Assembly: GCA_021555075.1 (NCBI GenBank)
Contig: JAKGBX010000001.1
Span: 558,001 to 622,000 of the forward strand
DNA: 64,000 nt
Reading direction: 5' to 3'
From: Rhodobacteraceae bacterium LMO-JJ12
GTDB taxonomy: Bacteria; Pseudomonadota; Alphaproteobacteria; Rhodobacterales; Rhodobacteraceae
Shown here piece by piece: positions 24,831 through 33,692 of the stretch. The notes beneath the pieces are model-generated. The model worked only from the letters and a program-made list of their open reading frames with translations. It ran no database searches and was not told where the DNA came from. A program made the position numbers and the translations under genes. Position 1 is the first letter of the stretch, and each line of letters opens with the position of its first letter.

Positions 24831-25486
24831 CCAAATATGCAATGGTTGTCGATCTTCGCCGCTGTGTCGGCTGTCAGACCTGCACCGCCGCTTGTAAACT
24901 GGCCAATGCCACGCCGCCCGGTGTGATGTGGCGCCGGGTTGTCGATGTGGAAACCGGCACCTTTCCAAATGTTCAGCGGGTGTTTGTTCCAACCAGTTGC
25001 CAGCATTGCGACAATCCGCCTTGTGTCGCGGCATGCCCGTCGGAGGCCACCAAGAAGCGCGCCGACGGCATCGTAACCCAGGACTATGAGATGTGCATCG
25101 GCTGCGGTTATTGCATCACGGCTTGCCCCTATGAGGCGCGCTTCAAGGTCGAGGATGTGGACTTTGCCTATGGCGATGAACCGATGCGTCATGAGGCCGA
25201 GAAATATAACGACGACATGAACGGAGTGGTCCAGAAATGCACCTTCTGCGTTGATACCATTGATGAGGGGATCGCCAAAGGGCTGACACCGGGCGTTGAC
25301 CCGGACGCAACGCCGGCTTGCGTCAACTCGTGTATCGCAAACGCGCTCACCTTCGGCGACCTTGATGATCCTGATAGCAACGTCTCGAAAAAGCTGCGCG
25401 ATAACCAGCATTTTCGCATGCATGAAGACGAAGGAACGGGTTCGAACATGTATTACCTTTGGGACAAGGGAGAGATCCGGCTATGA
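24827..25486 (+). CDS. Four-cluster ferredoxin subunit of the molybdoenzyme
   Basis: A 219-residue DmsB/PhsB-like electron-transfer subunit. Four cysteine groups are visible: CVGCQTCTAAC near residue 13, CQHCDNPPCVAAC near 64, CIGCGYCITAC near 91 and CTFCVDTI with a final CVNSC near 138-165, enough for four [4Fe-4S] clusters. It lacks a signal peptide, matching the cytoplasmic catalytic subunit. The ATG overlaps the stop of the catalytic gene by ATGA, and its own stop overlaps the anchor gene likewise, so a fixed 1:1:1 complex is expected. It passes electrons between the Mo site and the membrane quinone site. Confidence 0.93.
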   Translation: MTKYAMVVDLRRCVGCQTCTAACKLANATPPGVMWRRVVDVETGTFPNVQRVFVPTSCQHCDNPPCVAACPSEATKKRADGIVTQDYEMCIGCGYCITACPYEARFKVEDVDFAYGDEPMRHEAEKYNDDMNGVVQKCTFCVDTIDEGIAKGLTPGVDPDATPACVNSCIANALTFGDLDDPDSNVSKKLRDNQHFRMHEDEGTGSNMYYLWDKGEIRL

Positions 25487-26400
25487 AACATTCCCGCAAA
25501 GTCGCCAGCGGCCCGTGGCCGCGCCTTCAGCGTGCCTGGGACATCCGCGCCGCCTTCAACTTCATCGGCGGCGGCACCGGCACCGGGCTTCTGGTGATGG
25601 CTTTTCTCGGTGCGCTTGATGGCAGGGCTTGGTTCATTCCGGCCTTTGCCGGGATGGCGTTTATCTCCTTTGGCCTGCTGATGGTGTTGCTTGAGATCGG
25701 CAAGCCCTGGCGCGCCCTTAACGTGTTCCACCATCCTCAGACCTCGTGGATGACGCGCGAGGGGGTGGTTGCCCTGCCGCTCTTTGCCTGCGGTGGTGCG
25801 GCCCTTGGCCTGAACCTGCTTGGCATGAGCGGCATCGCGATGTTTTTCCTTGCCGTGACCACGCTTTGCGCGTTGGGATTCCTATATTGTCAGGCCCGCA
25901 TTCTGCGCGCCGCCCGTGGCATACCGACATGGCGCGAGATCACGCTGACACCCTACATTCTGCTGTCAGGCCCCACGGAAGGGACAAGCCTTTTTGCGGC
26001 GTTTGCCGTCTGGGCCTATGGCGGACTTGTCTGGGTTTTGCCGCTGGCGATCGTGCTTATTGCCGCGCGGGCGGCAGCCTGGGCGTATTACCGGAACGGT
26101 TTGGAAAAGCGCGGTGCGCCGGAAGAGAGCCTCGAAGTCCTCGATCAGATGGCGCCGGGGTTCTATCTGGTGGGGCATGCGCTTCCTGTTCTGTTGTTCA
26201 TCGCGGCCCTTGCCGATGCGCCCGGAGTTCCCTGGCTTGTTTCTCTTGGTGGGCTCATTGCTGCGCTCGCAGGTTGGCAAGCCAAGCGTGTGCTCATCAC
26301 CCGCGCTGCCAGAACGCAAGGCATCGCCATCCCGCGCACGCCGGTGCGTGGGCGCGGGCAGAGCCATCCAGGCGCCCGGCCTGGTTGGATCAACCGTTGA
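25483..26400 (+). CDS. DmsC-like membrane anchor subunit of the molybdoenzyme
   Basis: A 305-residue polytopic membrane protein from the ATG at 25483, chosen because it forms the ATGA overlap with the ferredoxin gene; an upstream start at 25459 would lie inside that gene. About eight hydrophobic segments are evident, and the SWMTREG motif near residue 88 is characteristic of the DmsC family of quinone-linked anchors. The C-terminus is basic and cytoplasmic. It should exchange electrons with the quinone pool. It ends the operon; a 217-bp gap with no gene separates it from the convergent arsenite efflux gene. Confidence 0.88.
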   Translation: MKHSRKVASGPWPRLQRAWDIRAAFNFIGGGTGTGLLVMAFLGALDGRAWFIPAFAGMAFISFGLLMVLLEIGKPWRALNVFHHPQTSWMTREGVVALPLFACGGAALGLNLLGMSGIAMFFLAVTTLCALGFLYCQARILRAARGIPTWREITLTPYILLSGPTEGTSLFAAFAVWAYGGLVWVLPLAIVLIAARAAAWAYYRNGLEKRGAPEESLEVLDQMAPGFYLVGHALPVLLFIAALADAPGVPWLVSLGGLIAALAGWQAKRVLITRAARTQGIAIPRTPVRGRGQSHPGARPGWINR

Positions 26401-26617
26401 ACCGCGCGATAGATCCTGCGCACAAAGTCGGTTTGCGCCTGACGACATTGCTCTGACGGGGGCGTCTTGCCCTTGATGTAATGCGTTGGGGCAAACCGGC
26501 CTCTTAACCGCCCTGCAGTTCTTTTCGGTATTCGCGCATTGGCCTTGAACGCACCCGTTTGCCGATGATGGCGCGGGAAGACCTAAACTGTCTCGGGCAA
26601 GACCGGTGTGGTTCAAA

Positions 26618-27637
26618 TCATCCGGGGAACCCCGCGCGCGTCCGGTTCGCGATGGCAACGAGGCTCAGCATCACCGGCACCTCGACCAGCACGCCGACCA
26701 CTGTTGCCAATGCGGCACCGGAGTTCAGCCCGAACAGCCCGATTGCCACGGCGACCGCGAGTTCGAAGAAGTTCGACGTGCCGATCAGCGCGCAGGGGGC
26801 GGCGACCCTGTGCGGCACGTGCCACAGCCAGGCCCATCCATACCCGAGCGCGAAAATACCGTAGGACTGAATGATGATCGGGACTGCGATCAGCGCAATC
26901 AGCAGCGGTTGCGCAAGGATCACCGGCCCCTGAAAGCCGAAGAGCAGAACCACGGTTATCAAAAGGCCCACGACAGAGGCCGGTTTGATCCGGGCGGTGA
27001 ACGCTGTCACCGCGGCCTCGCCGCCTTTCGCGATCAGCGTCCGGCGCGTCAGCATCCCTGCGATCAGGGGAATGACGATGTAGAGGATGACCGACAGGAT
27101 CAGTGTTTCCCACGGCACGCTGATGTCGGTCACGCCCAGAAGAAAGGCCACGATCGGTGCGAAGGCCACCACCATGATCAGGTCGTTTACCGAGACCTGC
27201 ACCAGCGTATAGTTGGGGTCGCCATTCGTCAGTTGTGACCAGACAAAGACCATCGCGGTGCAGGGCGCGGCGCCAAGCAGAATAAGGCCTGCGATGTATT
27301 CGGGCGCGCGCTCGGGATCAATCAAGCCGGCAAAGACGTAGTTGAAGAACAGGACTGCCAGCGCCGCCATCGTGAAAGGCTTGATCAGCCAGTTGATTAC
27401 CAGCGTGATGACAAGACCCTTTGGGCGCTGACCAACCGCCTTGAGCGAACCGAGATCCACTGCGATCATCATCGGATAGACCATCGCCCAGATCAAGACG
27501 GCGACGACGAGGTTGACCGAGGCGATCTCGAACGCGGCCAATGCGGCGAACAGTGCCGGGACGAGGCTGCCGAGGACGAGCCCGGACAGGATGCAGAGTG
27601 CGACCCAGAGGGTCAGCCAACGTTCGAACAGGCTCAT
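26618..27637 (-). CDS. acr3: Arsenite efflux permease, ACR3 family
   Basis: A 339-residue membrane protein with about ten transmembrane segments. Start is [16 protein letters not shown] at 27637, overlapping the arsR stop by four bases; a longer frame upstream lies within arsR. The family motif [35 protein letters not shown] holds the conserved cysteine required for As(III) transport; APCTAM is the key part. ACR3 exports arsenite using the proton gradient. The operon arsR-acr3 lacks an arsC in the window. It converges on the molybdoenzyme operon. Length and motif are typical for bacterial ACR3. Confidence 0.95.
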   Translation of the reverse strand: MSLFERWLTLWVALCILSGLVLGSLVPALFAALAAFEIASVNLVVAVLIWAMVYPMMIAVDLGSLKAVGQRPKGLVITLVINWLIKPFTMAALAVLFFNYVFAGLIDPERAPEYIAGLILLGAAPCTAMVFVWSQLTNGDPNYTLVQVSVNDLIMVVAFAPIVAFLLGVTDISVPWETLILSVILYIVIPLIAGMLTRRTLIAKGGEAAVTAFTARIKPASVVGLLITVVLLFGFQGPVILAQPLLIALIAVPIIIQSYGIFALGYGWAWLWHVPHRVAAPCALIGTSNFFELAVAVAIGLFGLNSGAALATVVGVLVEVPVMLSLVAIANRTRAGFPG

Positions 27638-27957
27638 GATAATTCCTTCTCGTTCGGCACGCAGCAATCCGCAGCAGAGGGCGGGGTCAGCGTGGTTATG
27701 AATTCGGACAGTGGCCCAAGGGCATCCGGGTTTAACGCGTAGCAAGTGCGCGGGCCGGATATCTCGCCCGTGATGACGCCAGCGGCCTTCAGGATGCGCA
27801 GATGCTCGGAAACGGTGGATTGAGCCAAGCCGACTGCGTCCACGATGTCGCCGCCGATACAGCCGGGGGTCGTGAGCAACAGGCGCAGGATGCGCAGCCG
27901 TGCGGGATGCGCAAGCGCCTTGGCCAGTGCAGCGATGTTGATGTCCGTATCGTGCAT
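27634..27957 (-). CDS. arsR: ArsR-family arsenic-responsive repressor
   Basis: A 107-residue winged-helix repressor from the ATG at 27957 ([21 protein letters not shown]); an extended frame upstream runs through its own operator region and is unlikely. The DNA-recognition helix lies in [27 protein letters not shown] vicinal Cys98-Cys99 pair near the C-terminus and Cys33 could form the As(III) site, an arrangement unlike the CVC motif of plasmid ArsR but like C-terminal-cysteine types. It is coupled by ATGA to acr3. A near-perfect palindrome 17-35 nt upstream is the likely operator. Confidence 0.92.
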   Translation of the reverse strand: MHDTDINIAALAKALAHPARLRILRLLLTTPGCIGGDIVDAVGLAQSTVSEHLRILKAAGVITGEISGPRTCYALNPDALGPLSEFITTLTPPSAADCCVPNEKELS

Positions 27958-28305
27958 GTGCAATCCGTTTATTCGTTTATCGTCGATAAGCGATAAGTGT
28001 GATGCATGCAATAGTTTTTGCGCGCGCTCGATAATTGTGGAGCAACGCGCTAAGAATTCTCAAGAATTCGTTATTAATCAATGGGCTGTCGTCGTCTCAG
28101 GAAGGAGAATTAAGGCGGGCAAGTCCCCGCAGGCCATGAAGATGCGCGACCCGTTCAAGTGGTTTCAAAGCAACCCGGAGAGCATGCGCCCGGCGGCGAT
28201 GGCTTTTTGCCCGTGCGCGGGATCAACGCCGGTCGCGAAACGGTTCGATATTGGTGGAACCGTTTCGGCCTGATTTGCCCCGCACGCTCAAATTCTGGCG
28301 CTTTG
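27958..28305 (-). promoter_or_regulatory. arsR promoter region with palindromic operator
   Basis: CGTTTATCG T CGATAAGCG at 27974-27992 is a palindrome with 8 of 9 matching pairs, immediately upstream of arsR; CGATAAG is repeated in tandem at 27984 and 27991. Such a site fits an ArsR dimer. The rest of the gap, to the stop of the dimethylglycine-dehydrogenase-like gene, shows no gene or other clear signal. Confidence 0.5.
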
Positions 28306-30717
28306 CTAAGCTTTTTGTCGGGCGTTTGCGGCATCCCAGACCGGAGCGTCATGAAGTGTCAGCGCGCGGCGTTTGCCGAGAATGACAACTTCCAACCCAT
28401 CGGTGACGCCCGGATCGACATAGGCAAAGGCCAAGCTCTTGCCCGTGGCATGTCCGTAGCCGCCCGAGGTGCAGACTCCGACCACCTTGTCACCCTGCAT
28501 TACCGCCTCTCCGCCATAGATGTCGCAATCGGTCGCCGCCACTTCGCCATAGACAAGTTTGGTGGTTATCCCCTGCTGACGCAGATTCTCGGTCGCGGCG
28601 CGGCCTTTGAAGTCGCCCTTGCCCGGGGCGTAGAAGCGCTCGCAATCGGCCTCGATCAGGGTGATTTCATTGGTCAGTTCTGTACCAAAACCGCGATAAC
28701 CTTTTTCCATCCGCAATGAGTTCACGGCGTGGACGCCGAAATCGGCGATGCCGTGATCCTGTCCTGAGGCCCAGATTGCATCGTAGAGTTTTGCCAGATC
28801 GCCCATCGGCGCGTGCAATTCCCAGCCCAGTTCGCCGACATAGTTCACCCGCAGCGCACGGACAGGAATGTTGGCAATGCTGATTTCCTGCCCCGAGAGC
28901 CAGCGGAACCCCGCATTGGTCAGATCGGCATCAGTCAGGGGGGCCAGCACTTCACGTGCCTTCGGGCCAGCCACCACCAGCATTCCAAAGTCATCGGTGA
29001 CATTTGTGATGGTCACATTACCGCCCGCGGCAAAGGTCAGTTGATCCTGTGTCATCCGTTCGGTGCCCGCGCCCGACAAAACATAGAACCGGTCATCGGC
29101 CAGGCGGGTGATGGTCCATTCCCCTTCGATCCGGCCACCCTCGGACAGAACATGGGTCAGGTTGATGCCACCCGCCCTCTTGGGTAGTTTGTTGGCGGTC
29201 AGATGGTCCAGCAATGCTTCGGCGCCGGGGCCGGTGACGTCGAACTTGGCAAAGCTTGACAGGTCCATGATACCAACGCGTTCGCGCACGGCGCGGCATT
29301 CATTGGCGACAATATCAAAGACGTTGTTGCGCCGGTATTGCAGCTTCTCCTCGAACCCTTCGGGGGCGAAATACTTGGGCCGCTCCCAGCCATAAACCTC
29401 GGTATAGACAGCGCCCTTGGCTTTCAGAGGTGCATAGAGCGGCGTGACCCGGCTGGGACGGCCCGCGTGAATTTCACGGCCCGGCAGCGGGGTTTCGAAC
29501 ATGTTCTCGTAATCGTCGAAACTCTTGGCGCGGGTATAGTCCTGATCGGCATAGGCGCCGAAGCGACGCGGATCGACGCAGTGCATGTTGATATCGGCGT
29601 CGCCATGCACCATCCATTGCGCAAGGTATTTACCGGTGCCTGCGCCTTGCGCGATGCCGATGGCCGCACCGCAGCATTGCCAGAAATTGCGAAGGCCCGG
29701 GGCGGGACCAACCAGCGGGTTGCCGTCGGGCGTATGCGGAATAGCGCCGTTGATGATGCGCTTGATCCCGGCATTGGCAAAGATCGGCATCCGTTCCAGC
29801 GCCTTTTCCAGCCAGGGCGCGATGCGGTCGATATCGCCCTCGAACAGTTCGTTCTCGCTGTCCCATTCGGGAAAGCCGCCGCGCCCCGCCCAGGCCTGAC
29901 GGCTGCCGTAGTGTTCGTAGATGCCCACCAGTCCGGCCTTTTGTTCCTGCCGGTAATAACCTGCGGTGGCCGGGTCGCGCATCACCGGCAGTTCGGTGTC
30001 GAGATCCTTGAACTCTTCCAGCGGTTCGGTGACCAGATATTGGTGCTCCATATTGGTGATGGGGGTTTCCACGCCGACCCATTTGCCGACCTCGCGGGCA
30101 TAACACCCGGCGGCGTTGACGACGTGTTCGCAGGTGATGTTGCCCTGATCTGTCACGACCTCGAATTCGCCTGAGGGCAGCACGTTGATATCCGTCACGC
30201 GGGTGTGGCGGATGATCGTGGCCCCCATCTGTCGTGCGCCTGCCGCCATGGCGTTGCAGGCGCTGGAGGGGTCTACGTGACCATCCATGTTTGTGTAGGC
30301 ACCGGCAAGAACGCCATCGGTCTGAAGCCAGGGGTTGAGTTCCTTGATGCGCTCAGGGCCGATGACCTCCATGTGAAAACCGACATTGGCCGAAAACCCG
30401 GCGACATGCGTAAACCAATCCACCTCTTCCTGCGTTGTGGCCAGACGGATGCCGCCACAGCCGTGCCAGCCCGCGGGTTGGCCGGTGATCTCTTCCAGCC
30501 GTGGGTAAAGCGTGTTGGAATAATGATGGATCTTGGCCATGTTGTAATTGCTGATGAAGCTGGGGCACTGGCCCGCCGCATGCCAGGTTGAGCCGCTGGT
30601 CAGCTCGCCCTTTTCGATCAGCACCACGTCTTTCCAGCCCTCTTCGGCCAGGTGATAGGCAAGGCCCACGCCCATCATGCCACCACCGACGATTACCACC
30701 TTTGCATGAGACTGCAT
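28306..30717 (-). CDS. Dimethylglycine/sarcosine dehydrogenase-like flavoprotein with GcvT domain
   Basis: An 803-residue two-part enzyme. The N-terminal DAO-type FAD domain has VVIVGGGMMGVGLAYHLAE at 7-25 and GSTWHAAG at 42-49; His46 matches the histidine that binds FAD covalently in dimethylglycine and sarcosine dehydrogenases. The C-terminal half (about 430-795) is a GcvT/aminomethyltransferase domain with the FADRFYV-like LADDRFYVLSG and GELGWELHAP segments, which pass formaldehyde-level carbon to tetrahydrofolate. It follows the mttB-like gene by 20 bp. The methylated amine it oxidises is not determined; dimethylglycine, sarcosine or a related betaine are candidates. Confidence 0.9.
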   Translation of the reverse strand: MQSHAKVVIVGGGMMGVGLAYHLAEEGWKDVVLIEKGELTSGSTWHAAGQCPSFISNYNMAKIHHYSNTLYPRLEEITGQPAGWHGCGGIRLATTQEEVDWFTHVAGFSANVGFHMEVIGPERIKELNPWLQTDGVLAGAYTNMDGHVDPSSACNAMAAGARQMGATIIRHTRVTDINVLPSGEFEVVTDQGNITCEHVVNAAGCYAREVGKWVGVETPITNMEHQYLVTEPLEEFKDLDTELPVMRDPATAGYYRQEQKAGLVGIYEHYGSRQAWAGRGGFPEWDSENELFEGDIDRIAPWLEKALERMPIFANAGIKRIINGAIPHTPDGNPLVGPAPGLRNFWQCCGAAIGIAQGAGTGKYLAQWMVHGDADINMHCVDPRRFGAYADQDYTRAKSFDDYENMFETPLPGREIHAGRPSRVTPLYAPLKAKGAVYTEVYGWERPKYFAPEGFEEKLQYRRNNVFDIVANECRAVRERVGIMDLSSFAKFDVTGPGAEALLDHLTANKLPKRAGGINLTHVLSEGGRIEGEWTITRLADDRFYVLSGAGTERMTQDQLTFAAGGNVTITNVTDDFGMLVVAGPKAREVLAPLTDADLTNAGFRWLSGQEISIANIPVRALRVNYVGELGWELHAPMGDLAKLYDAIWASGQDHGIADFGVHAVNSLRMEKGYRGFGTELTNEITLIEADCERFYAPGKGDFKGRAATENLRQQGITTKLVYGEVAATDCDIYGGEAVMQGDKVVGVCTSGGYGHATGKSLAFAYVDPGVTDGLEVVILGKRRALTLHDAPVWDAANARQKA

Positions 30718-30737
30718 CGTTATTCCTTTCTGTTAGG

Positions 30738-32291
30738 CTACCAGGTGCCGTTTCCGGCAAACATCCGGTCTCTGGGGAGAATGATATTGAAGTTATCGCG
30801 CAACCGTCGATCCACCTGCTCGGGGATATGGCTGGGGTAGTTTTCTGCGAGGATCTTGCGCACCTTGTCGCGTGCGACATCGCGCGCATCACGGGCGCCG
30901 GCATCTTCCCATTCGCTGATGCTGCGCCGGTCGGCGATATCTGGATAAAGGTAATCGGTCTTCATCCGATTGTAGGTCTGGGCATGGCCAAGAAAATGCC
31001 CTTCGCCAAGCACGACATCGCGGATCACGTCAAAACTCAGCGTATCTTCGGAGACCTCGACGCCGCGCACCGTGCGCAGGATCGCCCCGATCAGATCGTT
31101 GTCGAGCACATAGCTTTCGAAGGTTGTTCCCATCAGCGAGCCTTGCATGCCCGCGCATTCATGGATCATCGAGGCCCCGGCATGTGCCGCCAGGGAGATG
31201 GTGTAGCCCTTTTCGCCGCCCGCCTGCATGTCGGGCAACTTGCTGTCGGTCATGCCGGCGGGTACCGAATTCGGCAAATCGTAGAAGCCCGCCATCTGGG
31301 CGCAGGCGGCCGACAGCAGCGCCTGTTCGCCGGACCCGCCCGACATCGAACCGGTGCGAAGGTCGCTGACAAAGGGCCAGGTCGCAAAAATGCCGCGGCA
31401 GTTCGGGTCGATGATGTTGCACAGGACGAGCCCGGCCAGAACTTCGGCGCAGGCTTGGGCCACGGCGCCGGCCAGCGTTGCGGGGGCCGTCGCGCCGGCC
31501 TGTCCGGCCGCGACCAGCAGGATCGGCATGCCCGCTTCGACCGCCGCTTCGAGCGCGTCACAGCTTTCCGTTGCAAAGCGCATTGGGGGCACTACGTGAC
31601 AGCAGACTGCGGTGCAGAAGGGGCGGGTGCGAAACTTGCCCTCGCCACCTGCAACGGCATCAAGCATTGGCATCACGGCCTTGACGCTGGCGCTGTCGGT
31701 ATAGCTGATGGCGATGGATTTTGACGTGCCTGACAGGCAAGCATAGGTTGAATTGATATCCAGATCGAGAATGGATTTCGTATCGCGCGCCACGACCGAG
31801 CGATGATACCAATGGATATTGTCCAGCCGGTCGACCAGACGGGCGATGTCATAGAGATCGGCGACCGAGCTTTCACGGTATTTGCCGCTGTGAAAATCCA
31901 TGATTGTGGGGGCCGCGCCGCCCGTACCTGTGTGGACGCGCCGCCCACCGATTTCGATGTCATGCGCCGGGTCGATCCCGTGCAGCGTGAACTTGCGCCG
32001 GGTGCGGGCAATCACGTCTTCGACCAATGTGCGCGGAAAGAGCAAACGACCGTTGCTATCCACGGTACACCCTGCCGCGACGGCGCGGGCCTCCAGGCTT
32101 GGAGTGATCTGTGACAAGCCGAGCTCGGCGAGCAGTCGCAGCACCAGCTGATGGACGCGCTCCATCTCTGGGAAGGTGAACGGGCAATACCGCCCGCCGA
32201 CCATGCCGGGGCTGATCGGAGGCATGACCGGGGCAACATCGGATCTGTTGCGGCTCCGGCGGTTGGGTTTTCGAACAGCAATCGTTGGCAT
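30738..32291 (-). CDS. Trimethylamine methyltransferase family protein (MttB superfamily, non-pyrrolysine)
   Basis: A 517-residue protein from MPTIAVRKPNRRSR at 32291, preceded by GAGGT about 7 nt upstream; an upstream frame to 32372 has no better signal. It spans the MttB TIM-barrel family: GGRYCPFTFPEMERVHQ, HTGTGGAAPTIMDF, LVAAGQAGATAPATLAGA and SGGSGEQALLSAACAQMA. No in-frame amber codon is present, so it belongs to the large non-pyrrolysine group that includes glycine betaine methyltransferase MtgB. No corrinoid partner protein is encoded nearby. With the downstream dehydrogenase it suggests stepwise demethylation of a quaternary or tertiary amine. Confidence 0.9.
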   Translation of the reverse strand: MPTIAVRKPNRRSRNRSDVAPVMPPISPGMVGGRYCPFTFPEMERVHQLVLRLLAELGLSQITPSLEARAVAAGCTVDSNGRLLFPRTLVEDVIARTRRKFTLHGIDPAHDIEIGGRRVHTGTGGAAPTIMDFHSGKYRESSVADLYDIARLVDRLDNIHWYHRSVVARDTKSILDLDINSTYACLSGTSKSIAISYTDSASVKAVMPMLDAVAGGEGKFRTRPFCTAVCCHVVPPMRFATESCDALEAAVEAGMPILLVAAGQAGATAPATLAGAVAQACAEVLAGLVLCNIIDPNCRGIFATWPFVSDLRTGSMSGGSGEQALLSAACAQMAGFYDLPNSVPAGMTDSKLPDMQAGGEKGYTISLAAHAGASMIHECAGMQGSLMGTTFESYVLDNDLIGAILRTVRGVEVSEDTLSFDVIRDVVLGEGHFLGHAQTYNRMKTDYLYPDIADRRSISEWEDAGARDARDVARDKVRKILAENYPSHIPEQVDRRLRDNFNIILPRDRMFAGNGTW

Positions 32292-32393
32292 GAAAGACCT
32301 CGCAGAATTCCTGCAATCAAGCAGGGGCAAGCATGCCCAATCTTTCAAGAGATTATTTCGAATGCGTCCCATTCCCCCAGAACATGCGAAATG

Positions 32394-33317
32394 CTATTGG
32401 CCTTCACATTCCTCCATAATCCACTGGATAAACCCTGCAACGGCCGGATCTGACATTCTTTTTTCGGATGCGCCAATGTAATAGCTGCTGGTCGTTTCGA
32501 TCGGCCTGTCAACAGGGCATACCAATTGCCCGTTCGCCAGCATCTCGTCGGTGATGTAGCTCCACCCCAACGCGATGCCCCGCCCGGCCTCGGCTCCCCG
32601 AAGAACCATCGGATAGCTGTTGAGGCGAATCCCTCGGCGCACGGGCTGCCCCGTGACGCCTTGTTGAGCCAACCAGACGCGCCAGTCGACCGCGCCCCAG
32701 ATCGTTCCGCCGCCATCCAGATGCAGCAGCGTCTGGTCCAGAATGTCATTGGGGCGTTGCAGTTCTGGATGGTCGCGCAGGTAACCGGGGCTGCAAACCG
32801 GATAAACCTTCTCGCCAAACATCCGTCGGGCTTGGATATCTTCCCAACCGCCATCGCCGTAGAGAATTGCGACATCGGCATCCCGGTTCTTCAGGTCAAC
32901 CGCCTGATCCGTTGCCAGAACTCTCAGGTCGACCTCGGGATAACGCGCGCCGAAGCGTTCAATACGGGGCATCAGCCAGAAATAGGAAAGCGCAACGGAG
33001 GCCGCGACAGTGATCTGCGGCGGGTCGGTCGAAGCGCGCAATTCACCAACGCAACCCGCGATTTCATCCAGCCCCCGTGTTATGGCTTCAAACAGGCGGT
33101 ATCCGTCGGGTGTCAGTTCGATGGCACGATGCTTGCGAAGGAAAAGCGACCGCCCGAGATTACCTTCCAGCGATCTGATCTGACGGCTCACGGCGCTTTG
33201 AGTCAGGCAAAGCTCATCTGCTGCCGCGGTGAAACTCATCCGCCGCGCAACAGCCTCGAAGGTATGAAGCTGTGACAGCGCTGGCAGAGGGTATTTTCTC
33301 AATTGAAGCTTCCTCAC
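32394..33317 (-). CDS. LysR-type regulator, GcvA-like
   Basis: A 307-residue LysR family protein: winged-helix domain with LSQLHTFEAVARRMSFTAAADELCLTQSAVSRQIRSLE (residues 14-51), followed by a periplasmic-binding-like effector domain with VDLRVLATDQAVDLKNRDADVAILYGDG, typical of the GcvA subgroup. A GTG opens the frame at 33317, but a TTG at 33302 has GAGGAAG 7 nt upstream and may be the true start. It lies upstream of the mttB and dehydrogenase genes on the same strand, about 100 bp away, so it probably controls them and may be co-transcribed. Confidence 0.92.
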   Translation of the reverse strand: MRKLQLRKYPLPALSQLHTFEAVARRMSFTAAADELCLTQSAVSRQIRSLEGNLGRSLFLRKHRAIELTPDGYRLFEAITRGLDEIAGCVGELRASTDPPQITVAASVALSYFWLMPRIERFGARYPEVDLRVLATDQAVDLKNRDADVAILYGDGGWEDIQARRMFGEKVYPVCSPGYLRDHPELQRPNDILDQTLLHLDGGGTIWGAVDWRVWLAQQGVTGQPVRRGIRLNSYPMVLRGAEAGRGIALGWSYITDEMLANGQLVCPVDRPIETTSSYYIGASEKRMSDPAVAGFIQWIMEECEGQ

Positions 33318-33692
33318 AGCAGCAATAGCGGCATCAATCCGAAGACCCGCAATGAATGCACGACCAAACTAGCCTGTGTCCAGCTTTGACGGTCAATTGA
33401 AGCCAGAAATGCACGGTGCTGAATGAGCAGGTTACCGCTGTTCCAGAAAAGAGTGCGGCCAGACCAATTTTTTGCAGAAAAATTGAATGACCGGGGTATG
33501 TGGCGCCGATGTGCCAATCACCTCGCCCCTTTCCAAACATCCCAAACTCATCTATAGCGCCCACATCTGAGACGTGACGCCTATTGAGCCCCCGGGCGCG
33601 TGCAACAGGATTGGGGGCGGCGGCAATGGGGCCGCCATTGAAACGGGAGACCCGGGATACGCCTGGGAGTGCTCCCTTACAGGAAACGATAC
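33318..33692 (+). promoter_or_regulatory. pnp leader region
   Basis: The 375-bp gap between divergent lysR and pnp holds no gene. Near its end a GGCGGC/GCCGCC stem with a 6-nt loop (33619-33636) precedes the pnp ribosome site AGGAA. In enterobacteria the pnp leader folds and is cut by RNase III for autocontrol; whether this hairpin does the same is inference. Confidence 0.4.

Noticed and set aside
23958-25034. Minus-strand open frame of 358 codons over the molybdoenzyme operon
   Set aside because: Antisense to two genes with intact cofactor motifs and overlapping stops and starts.
22056-26400. Assignment of the molybdoenzyme as SoeABC sulfite dehydrogenase or Arx arsenite oxidase
   Set aside because: The N-terminal cysteine motif and sequence do not look like SoeA, and there is no Tat signal as in Arx/Arr catalytic subunits.
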